The notes under the pieces are model-generated. The model was not told where the DNA came from. It did no database searches and was given only the letters and a program-made list of their open reading frames with translations. From Candidatus Peregrinibacteria bacterium (GTDB lineage Bacteria; Patescibacteriota; Gracilibacteria; Peribacterales; Peribacteraceae), in the NCBI GenBank assembly GCA_016866815.1, contig VGKZ01000010.1, positions 1 to 19,072 of the forward strand: 19,072 nt of DNA, read 5' to 3'. A program made the position numbers and the translations under genes. Positions 14,012 to 19,072 of this stretch are shown in pieces; positions within the stretch are counted from its first letter, which is position 1, and each line of letters starts with the position of its first letter.

Positions 14012-14056
14012 TGGGTACCGTAAGGCGTTTTTCGTATCTTTACTCCCCCCACTTCC

Positions 14057-14365
14057 ATGTCTGTTTCCAAGCTCACATCACCGGCAGCAACAAACAGTCA
14101 GTTACGTCCTGACTGCATAGTACTTCCTACTATCGAAGGAATGAACGAAATCGAACGCGCGATGCTGCACATGGTTCTCCTCCAGTCGGAGAGCGGTATA
14201 GTGCTTCAGACAAATCATCTGTACGAGCGTCATGTCCAAGGAGGCGTTGTCACCGATATTCACGAATGTGCAGATGCTCTCTCTAAGATGAAAACAAAGG
14301 AGCGCGAGATTGCGATTGCGCATCTTCTGCGGAGTCTTCGTCATGAAGCTTCGGAAATTTTGTAA
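14057..14365 (+). CDS. Hypothetical small helical protein (orphan)
   Basis: 102 aa from ATG 14057; no family recognised. A short Ser/Thr-rich start is followed by IEGMNEIERAMLHMVLLQSE (about 26-45), an amphipathic helix, a central loop with HLYERH, and the C-terminal helices ECADALSKMKTKEREIAIAH and LLRSLRHEASEIL. The heptad-like spacing of Leu, Met and Ile suggests a small helical bundle or dimer. It has no signal peptide or membrane segment. It begins 45 bases after the previous small ORF on the same strand, with a run of C just ahead of the ATG and no Shine-Dalgarno site. The two may be co-transcribed. Function unknown. Confidence 0.55.
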   Translation: MSVSKLTSPAATNSQLRPDCIVLPTIEGMNEIERAMLHMVLLQSESGIVLQTNHLYERHVQGGVVTDIHECADALSKMKTKEREIAIAHLLRSLRHEASEIL

Positions 14366-14431
14366 AACGGTTTGCTCTTTGTCACCACCGTACTGCTCCT
14401 CGTTCTCTTGTCCTCGCATCAAAGCTCTGAA

Positions 14432-14459
14432 TTGACTTACATAGCAAAGGTGGTACATT
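14432..14459 (+). promoter_or_regulatory. Candidate promoter with a long structured leader
   Basis: TTGACT (14432-14437), 16-base spacer, TACATT (14454-14459). The predicted start near 14466 would leave a leader of about 150 bases before the ATG at 14616, containing two strong hairpins. Confidence 0.42.
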
Positions 14460-14489
14460 GCCGCTGATGTCCCGTCAGGTCATGCCGCA

Positions 14490-14525
14490 GGCTTTCCTCC
14501 CGACGCCGCCGATGGCGGGGGAGCC
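14490..14525 (+). promoter_or_regulatory. GC-rich stem-loop in leader
   Basis: GGCT (14490-14493) pairs with AGCC (14522-14525), C/T-rich 14494-14501 faces GGGGG (14517-14521), and an inner hairpin CCGCC-GAT-GGCGG (14506-14518) caps it. No T-run follows, so it is a structured leader element rather than a terminator. Confidence 0.45.
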
Positions 14526-14555
14526 TGTTGTATGTTCCTGATCTGAAGAAGAAAC

Positions 14556-14604
14556 GGAACGTAGCACGCTCTCCCACGCTGAGGAGGCGTTTGTGTTTCG
14601 TTCC
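14556..14604 (+). promoter_or_regulatory. Nested hairpin directly before the 14616 ORF
   Basis: Outer stem GGAACG/CGTTCC (14556-14561, 14599-14604) and inner stem ACGC-t-CTCC with GGAG-GCGT (14566-14574, 14583-14590) around an 8-nt loop. It ends 11 bases before the ATG, where it would compete with ribosome binding. Confidence 0.45.
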
Positions 14605-14615
14605 CTCATTCACCC

Positions 14616-14942
14616 ATGGATTCCCGACACGACAAAACGACGACCAATGCTTCGGAAGCATCTTCTGACAGAGATCCCCATGTTTCAGAATTCGATGCCG
14701 ATCTTTCCGGAGAAGCAGAGCGCCTGCGATTCGATATTGCTGCTCTGCTCGCCAAGGGTGAGACGGGCGCCGGCCTCTTTGCTGAATTCTGCGCATCTCG
14801 TTCCATCTGCACGTCGGAAGGAGAGAATCTGACTGACGCTGCGATCAGAACATTCCTCGGTATCGCAAAATACCGAACCCGGAATAAATTTCGGTCAGCT
14901 CTGACGAAAGCTATTGGAAAAATACATAGAAAGAATATCTGA
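14616..14942 (+). CDS. Hypothetical small protein (orphan)
   Basis: 108 aa from ATG 14616; no family recognised. The first 30 residues are polar and acidic (SEASSDRDPHVSEFDADLSG) and probably disordered. Residues 31-108 look helical: EAERLRFDIAALLAKGETG, GLFAEFCASRSIC, LTDAAIRTFLGIAKY, then the basic tail RTRNKFRSALTKAIGKIHRKN. The basic C-terminal helix after a short helix pair could bind nucleic acid, but no helix-turn-helix pattern is clear. There is no membrane segment. It is preceded by a structured leader and a candidate promoter. Its 3' end lies 28 bases before the -10 of the Gly-rich protein gene. Function unknown. Confidence 0.6.
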   Translation: MDSRHDKTTTNASEASSDRDPHVSEFDADLSGEAERLRFDIAALLAKGETGAGLFAEFCASRSICTSEGENLTDAAIRTFLGIAKYRTRNKFRSALTKAIGKIHRKNI

Positions 14943-14970
14943 TTTTTGGCTTGGAATTGCCATTATTCTG

Positions 14971-14976
14971 TATAAT
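14971..14976 (+). promoter_or_regulatory. Perfect -10 of the Gly-rich protein gene
   Basis: TATAAT preceded directly by TG; no clear -35. The ATG at 14986 begins only 9 bases later, so the mRNA would have a leader of about 0-4 bases. Confidence 0.55.
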
Positions 14977-14985
14977 TGCTCTTCC

Positions 14986-15879
14986 ATGCACCGTCTCCTA
15001 GCCGTCATCATTGTCTTTGCATTCTGTGTGCCGTTGGCATCCTCAGCGGCATACACCGAAGTTCCTCCGTTCTCGGCCACGCAGTTCGCGCGGCAACGGG
15101 GGGTCTTCCGCTGGTACCGCGGCTGCTGGTGGAGAGTGGTGGACCCGAATGTGTACCTGTTCTGCAACAACGACGGCACTGTCTATCTCCTTCTCCCCGA
15201 CGGTACGCTCAAGCGGATTCTGCGTGAAGATGCCGAGAAGATCGGACTCGATGACAGCGGTTCCCGGTACTTCGATCCCGTGCGCACACAGGAAGATCTG
15301 CGTCGCGTTTCGTACCGGTATACGGTGCCACCGCAATCCGTACTGACCCGGTTTCGCAATGGATCATCCTATGCCGGCGCAACGTCCGGCGGTACCTACG
15401 GTTCGACGGGAGGAGGGCAGGGAACGGGTGTAACCAGCTATGGAGGAGGCGGATACTTCGGCGGTGCTTACGGAGGAAGTGACGGTGGTGGTACCGGAGT
15501 CTTCCAGTCCAGTGGAACGTATGGTGGATCGTACGGCGGTACGTATGGTGGAGGATCGTATGGAGGCAGCAGCGGATTCTACGGCGGTACATACGGTGGA
15601 GGCGGATCGTACGGAGGCGGAGGTTCCACATCGGGCGGTGGTGGGACATCGGGTTCATTTGGAGGATCTTTCGGCGGAACGAGCGGCGGTGGCGGAACAT
15701 CCGGAACGACCGGGGGCGGCTCCGGTGGATCGTCGGGTGGCGGTTCTACGGATGATTTTCTGAACAGGCCCCTGAATATCGCCTGTTCCAGCCGGGATGA
15801 CATCATCGACGGAGGTGTGTTCGGGCCCATACCGTGCACATGGTTTCCGGGTGTCTTCGGTCCCGTGCCGGAGTATTAG
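14986..15879 (+). CDS. Secreted Gly/Ser/Tyr-rich low-complexity protein
   Basis: 297 aa from ATG 14986. Residues 1-21 are a Sec signal peptide (MHRLLAVIIVFAFCVPLASS, cleavage near SSA-AY). Residues 22-125 form a small folded domain rich in aromatics, with GVFRWYRGCWWRVVDPNVYLFC (39-60) and a strand-turn-strand NDGTVYLLLPDGTLKRI (62-78). Residues 126-254 are low complexity, built from GGTYGG, GGSYGG and GGGGTSG units and resembling glycine-rich structural or silk-like proteins. The C-terminal part (255-297) has the repeated turn GVFGPIPC/GVFGPVPEY. Four Cys outside the signal peptide (47, 60, 267, 284) could form two disulfides. There is no sortase motif, SLH domain or membrane anchor. A role in surface adhesion or matrix is inference. 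The next gene encodes an SLH protein with a very similar start region. An upstream in-frame ATG (14914) is rejected because it would precede the -10. Confidence 0.8.
   Translation: MHRLLAVIIVFAFCVPLASSAAYTEVPPFSATQFARQRGVFRWYRGCWWRVVDPNVYLFCNNDGTVYLLLPDGTLKRILREDAEKIGLDDSGSRYFDPVRTQEDLRRVSYRYTVPPQSVLTRFRNGSSYAGATSGGTYGSTGGGQGTGVTSYGGGGYFGGAYGGSDGGGTGVFQSSGTYGGSYGGTYGGGSYGGSSGFYGGTYGGGGSYGGGGSTSGGGGTSGSFGGSFGGTSGGGGTSGTTGGGSGGSSGGGSTDDFLNRPLNIACSSRDDIIDGGVFGPIPCTWFPGVFGPVPEY
15361..15747 (+). repeat. Imperfect coding repeat, Gly-rich units
   Basis: Degenerate short direct repeats such as TACGGCGGTACGTATGG and GGAGGCGGATC encode residues 126-254 of the Gly-rich protein. They change codons at third positions, so the repeat is held at protein level more than at DNA level. 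Confidence 0.75.
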
Positions 15880-15925
15880 AATGAGCTATAAGTCTGTTTG
15901 TCAGTGTCACGTTCAAGTCTCATTC
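15879..15925 (+). promoter_or_regulatory. 7-bp inverted repeat before the SLH gene
   Basis: GAATGAG (15879-15885, overlapping the stop codon of the previous gene) and CTCATTC (15919-15925) are perfect inverted copies separated by 33 bases. The right copy ends 3 bases before the -10. It could be an operator or a long-loop hairpin. Confidence 0.35.
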
Positions 15926-15928
15926 ATG

Positions 15929-15934
15929 TATACT
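15929..15934 (+). promoter_or_regulatory. -10 element of the SLH gene
   Basis: TATACT preceded directly by TG, 8 bases ahead of the ATG at 15943. The layout is almost the same as at 14971, including a TGCTC..CCATG stretch into the start codon. Confidence 0.5.
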
Positions 15935-15942
15935 ACTGCTCC

Positions 15943-17604
15943 ATGATGGGCGTACTCACAACACTTTTTCTCATGCCTGCGGTCGTACTGGCACTCAACT
16001 ATGACACGACGCATTTGCCATACTCGGATGCCCCTGCAGACCTTCCGACATCGATTGCCATCAGCACGCTTACGAAACTGGGGATTATTGAAGGGTTTGC
16101 GGACGGAACGGTGCGTGCGGATGCCCCCTTGAATCGTGCAGAGTTTCTGAAGATCGTCATGGGTCTTCTGCCTCCGGATAAGCGCAAATATGCCAGTCGT
16201 TGTTTCCCCGATGTGGAAGCGAATATCTGGTATTCAGAACCGGTGTGCCGTGCGAAGGAATTCAAGATTATCAGTGGGAATGCCGTTGCGGGCGTGCCGG
16301 AGAGTCAGTGGCTCTTCGAGCCGACGCGTCCGGTGCGCTACGAGGAAGCACTCAAGATTCTCGCGAGGATCTACGGCGTACCTCTCGTCGAAGCACCGTC
16401 GGGTGAGTGGTACGAGACCTATCTCAAAACTGCGCAGAAACTGAAGGTCGGTCTCTACGACTCGACTCCCGGTTCGTGGCTGACGCGCGGACAGATGGCC
16501 AGAGTGACCGTTGCCTTCACTGCCTACGCAAAAGGAGAACTGGATGCCCTTCGTGCTGCGGAGAATCCGCAGAGCAGTTCTTCTCCCTCCTCACGAACAT
16601 CCTCTTCCCGTTTTGCATCTTCAGTTTCCCCGGTTTCGTCAAATTCTTCCATTGCTACCTCTTCTTCCCTTGCCACCTACGATCCGTTCATCAATGACAC
16701 CGGCGTCGGTGATTCGGTTCTCGTTCTCGGGAAAGTGACTCCAGTGCTGGGCGCTTCGAAGCTTTTCAGTAACAGCGAAGGCATTTTGGTGGATGCGTTC
16801 CTGATTGACCTTGAGGCGGCAAATTCTTCCATTGCCGTCTTTAACGTCTACGACCATGACGGAAAGTTCCTCGGCCGTGCGACGCTCGATACATCCGTAT
16901 CGGGAAACATCCGTTACCGGTTGAACGTGTCGTCCGGTGTGGCAAGGGTGCCGCGACGTGAGGATTACACATTTTACGTTCGCGCCATTCTGAAGGCGCA
17001 GGATGCGGGGGGCAATTCCGGCGAGGAAATCGAGATCGATCGTATGGGCATTATAGGCATCGGCGAGTGGAGTACGAGGAGTTACGAGCAGTACACCTCA
17101 AGCGAGACCTTCGCGCGTTCGACAACGGCGCGTTCCGCGATCACATCCGTTTCCAATGCCGGAGAATTCAGTACCGTTCTTGTTCCGGGTCCAACGCAGG
17201 AGATCGGCGCATTTCGTTTTGCTGGTGTCACGGGGCATCCGTCTGCGGATCTGACGGTCACGAAGATTGTCTTCCAGGTCGAACAGACCGGGGTGACGCT
17301 CTCCAATGCGTACATGCGCGTCGACGGGGGCAATACGACACATGCCTGTACCATCAGCGGTTCGCAGATTACCTGTCAGAATCTTCCGGAGAGCTTCGGT
17401 GCCCTCGAGGATGGGCCGAGGACGCTGAGGGTCTATGCGGATATCGCCGTCGGGAGCGGACTGATTTCCCTTCGCCTGAGCATCAACGATCCCGGTACGA
17501 TCGATACGGCCGGTTCCATCACCTGGACGGACGGCACGACGGTATTCACGTGGATCGGAACGGACGAGAGACCCGTCGCGAGGGGAACGTATTATAGTTA
17601 TTAG
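15943..17604 (+). CDS. S-layer homology (SLH) domain surface protein
   Basis: 553 aa from ATG 15943 (ATG 15946 is equally possible). Signal peptide at residues 1-17 (MMGVLTTLFLMPAVVLA). Three SLH-type repeats follow: SIAISTLTKLGIIEGFADGTVRADAPLNRAEFLKIV (37-72), a second from CFPDV (87-91) with W/Y and the RYEEALKILARI helix, and a third around EWYETYLKTAQKLKVG to TRGQMARVTVAF (155-192). Together they bind secondary cell-wall polymers. A Ser-rich linker (211-243, about 60% Ser) leads to the C-terminal region, which looks like at least two beta-sandwich domains (about 250-370 and 405-545). The second contains a Cys pair (469, 478). There is no sortase motif. It probably anchors to the envelope and displays the beta domains outward; their ligand is unknown. 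It is convergent with pcrA, stops 25 bases apart. A TTG at 15898 is rejected because it lies ahead of the -10. Confidence 0.88.
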   Translation: MMGVLTTLFLMPAVVLALNYDTTHLPYSDAPADLPTSIAISTLTKLGIIEGFADGTVRADAPLNRAEFLKIVMGLLPPDKRKYASRCFPDVEANIWYSEPVCRAKEFKIISGNAVAGVPESQWLFEPTRPVRYEEALKILARIYGVPLVEAPSGEWYETYLKTAQKLKVGLYDSTPGSWLTRGQMARVTVAFTAYAKGELDALRAAENPQSSSSPSSRTSSSRFASSVSPVSSNSSIATSSSLATYDPFINDTGVGDSVLVLGKVTPVLGASKLFSNSEGILVDAFLIDLEAANSSIAVFNVYDHDGKFLGRATLDTSVSGNIRYRLNVSSGVARVPRREDYTFYVRAILKAQDAGGNSGEEIEIDRMGIIGIGEWSTRSYEQYTSSETFARSTTARSAITSVSNAGEFSTVLVPGPTQEIGAFRFAGVTGHPSADLTVTKIVFQVEQTGVTLSNAYMRVDGGNTTHACTISGSQITCQNLPESFGALEDGPRTLRVYADIAVGSGLISLRLSINDPGTIDTAGSITWTDGTTVFTWIGTDERPVARGTYYSY

Positions 17605-17619
17605 AAAGTAGTGAGTAGG
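17602..17619 (+). repeat. Stop-codon-overlapping motif, copy 2
   Basis: TAGAAAGTAGTGAGTAGG begins with the stop codon of the SLH gene and differs at one base from 10043-10060, which begins with the stop codon of the PurD-like gene. Confidence 0.6.
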
Positions 17620-17629
17620 TTCATTCTCT

Positions 17630-19072
17630 CTACAGACTCGTCAGCGGCGCAATACTCAACGCCAGATTCTTCTTTTTACCGTCGTCGAACTGTATTTCCG
17701 CGATGTCCCCGCGAACAGAGATCACTGTGCCATCGCCGAATACTGTATGGCGCACGCGTGAGCCTGCCGCCAATTGCCGGTCCTGATTGAAGTCGTCCGA
17801 GAAGTCGATGTCCTGATTGAATTCGATCTTGAGTGAGTGTTGCCCCTGCCGGAACGGCTCAACCTTGCTCGTGCCGATGGATTCTTCGCCCTTCTGGGAT
17901 GCCCAGGCGAACGCACTCAAAACATCGTCACTCCTGCGTTCGGTCACTGCATCGGGAAGATCGTCGAGGAACCTACTCGGAGCATTGCTCTGGCTCTGGC
18001 CCCACAACGTGCGGGTGCGTGCGAGGAACAATTTGAGATATGTCTTGGCCCGCGTCATGCCCACGTACATAATCCGGCGTTCTTCCTCCAGCTGCTCACG
18101 GTCGAAGGCGCTGTTGCTGTGAGGGAAAATCCCTTCCTCACATCCTGCAATCATCACATGCTCGAATTCCAGTCCTTTGCAGAGATGCAGCGTCATCAGA
18201 GTCAGTGCATCCCCGGAACCGTCGATCAACTTGTCCACTTCTGAGACCAGGGACACTTCTTCGAGGAAGCTCGTCAGACTCGTAGCGGGGTCCAGGGCAT
18301 CGTACTTGTGCATCACCGACAGGAGTTCCAGTACGTTCTGCCAGCGTTCTTCGCCCTCTTCCGTATCGTCTTTCAGCCACTGTTCCAGCTCCAGACTCCG
18401 CAGCAGGTTATCCGCCAGTTCTGACACCACTTCGACATTCGCTTTCCCGCGGTACTTCCCGATCAGTTCCGTGAATTTCAGGATGCGCTCCTTCGTTGGC
18501 TCGTTGATATCCGGGATCTGCTGGATATTCTGCAGCGCATCCCAGAGCGGCAGATTGCCGCCGGTCGCGTATGCCTGGATTCTCGCCAGCGTCGTCAGTC
18601 CTATCTTGCGCGCAGGCACATTGATGATGCGCAGGAGGGAAATCGTATCGTACGGATTCAGAATGACATGGAGGTAGGCAAGGACGTCTTTCACTTCTTT
18701 GCGCGCGTAGAATTTCACACCGCCGACGATGCGGTAGGGGATGCCGGCACGCATGCATGCCTCTTCGAAGAGTCTCGACTGCGCATTGGTACGGTACAGG
18801 ATCGCCTGTTCACGGAACGGCACGCCGTCTCCGCGCAGCTTTTCAGCCGCATGCACCGCTTCCCAGGCTTCTTTTTTCTCGTTCTCCACTTCATGGACCA
18901 CGATCTTCGGTCCTTCCGTACGCTCGGTCCACATCTTCTTCTCCGGACGGTTGGGGTTCGCGGCGATCACGCCGTCTGCTGCCGTGAGAATCGGCTGTGT
19001 GGAGCGGTAATTCTGCTCCAGCTTGATGCGAACGGCCTTCGGGTATTCTTTCGTGAACTCCATAATGTTGCG
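17630..19072 (-). CDS. pcrA: UvrD/PcrA superfamily 1 DNA helicase, N-terminal part outside window
   Basis: The last 480 codons are visible; the frame is open to the window edge, where it reads R-N-I-MEFTKEYP. The Walker A and B regions are therefore missing. ATP-dependent 3'-5' helicase for nucleotide-excision and mismatch repair and replication-fork maintenance. Visible motifs: LEQNYRSTQPIL (motif IV), TLHLCKGLEFEHVMIAGCEEGIFPH (motif V, with LCKG where most members have a small residue plus AKG) and EEERRIMYVGMTRAK (motif VI). The C-terminal tail GSRVRHTVFGDGTVISV..DIAEIQFDDGKKKNL is the Tudor-like domain of PcrA that contacts RNA polymerase, which favours PcrA over E. coli-type UvrD or Rep. 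The internal ATG at 19063 is not the true start. It is convergent with the SLH gene. Confidence 0.94.
   Translation of the reverse strand, partial: RNIMEFTKEYPKAVRIKLEQNYRSTQPILTAADGVIAANPNRPEKKMWTERTEGPKIVVHEVENEKKEAWEAVHAAEKLRGDGVPFREQAILYRTNAQSRLFEEACMRAGIPYRIVGGVKFYARKEVKDVLAYLHVILNPYDTISLLRIINVPARKIGLTTLARIQAYATGGNLPLWDALQNIQQIPDINEPTKERILKFTELIGKYRGKANVEVVSELADNLLRSLELEQWLKDDTEEGEERWQNVLELLSVMHKYDALDPATSLTSFLEEVSLVSEVDKLIDGSGDALTLMTLHLCKGLEFEHVMIAGCEEGIFPHSNSAFDREQLEEERRIMYVGMTRAKTYLKLFLARTRTLWGQSQSNAPSRFLDDLPDAVTERRSDDVLSAFAWASQKGEESIGTSKVEPFRQGQHSLKIEFNQDIDFSDDFNQDRQLAAGSRVRHTVFGDGTVISVRGDIAEIQFDDGKKKNLALSIAPLTSL

Noticed and set aside
15361..15747. Possible CRISPR-like or satellite array
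   Set aside because: Units are short, in frame, irregular in spacing and vary at third codon positions; no spacers.
15209..15839. Frames opposite the Gly-rich gene, including a Pro-rich 86-codon one
   Set aside because: Pro-rich content is the antisense image of Gly codons; the plus-strand gene has a signal peptide and promoter.

Overview
The window looks like chromosome from a Candidate Phyla Radiation (Patescibacteria) bacterium of about 50-55% GC, possibly of the Peregrinibacteria/Peribacteria group. This is inference from several signs: short genes, few Shine-Dalgarno sites, SLH-domain and Ser-linker surface proteins, a ComEC without its metallo-beta-lactamase domain, and TGA used as a stop (ssb and comEC end in TGA), which argues against the recoded Gracilibacteria. 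No rRNA, tRNA or CRISPR array is visible.

Layout. The left edge (1-108) holds the last 35 codons of a DDE/integrase-core transposase. Then come minus-strand ssb, a Gmad2 lipoprotein and a class I methyltransferase. A divergent plus-strand pair follows (CelD/FemAB-like acetyltransferase and SET-domain protein). Next are minus-strand typA and rlmI. A 492-base gap (6503-6994) contains a non-coding element of about 385 bases with terminal inverted repeats that are themselves hairpins. Plus-strand polX and a PurD-like ATP-grasp gene follow, then a convergent Arg-rich membrane-anchored orphan with a near-consensus promoter and a shared terminator. Divergent from that orphan is a membrane-anchored FAM173/ATPSCKMT-like methyltransferase. 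Minus-strand comEC and rsmA (ksgA) come next.

The region 13.5-15.0 kb is the least explained. It contains a candidate terminated small RNA or leader followed by three small orphan ORFs, with strong hairpins in the gap before the third. It leads into two exported proteins, one Gly/Ser/Tyr-rich and one with SLH domains, whose promoter/start modules are almost the same and imply leaderless mRNAs. The right edge is the C-terminal part of pcrA/uvrD, running out of the window.

Functionally the window mixes housekeeping (SSB, TypA, RlmI, RsmA, PolX, PcrA), DNA uptake (ComEC), several methyltransferases and a cell-surface module. The most interesting items are the 6555-6940 inverted-repeat element, the 13.5-15.0 kb RNA/small-ORF region, the repeated stop-codon-overlapping motif TAGRAAGTAGTGAGTAGG, the direct repeats flanking a candidate typA -10, and the PurD-like and FAM173-like enzymes.
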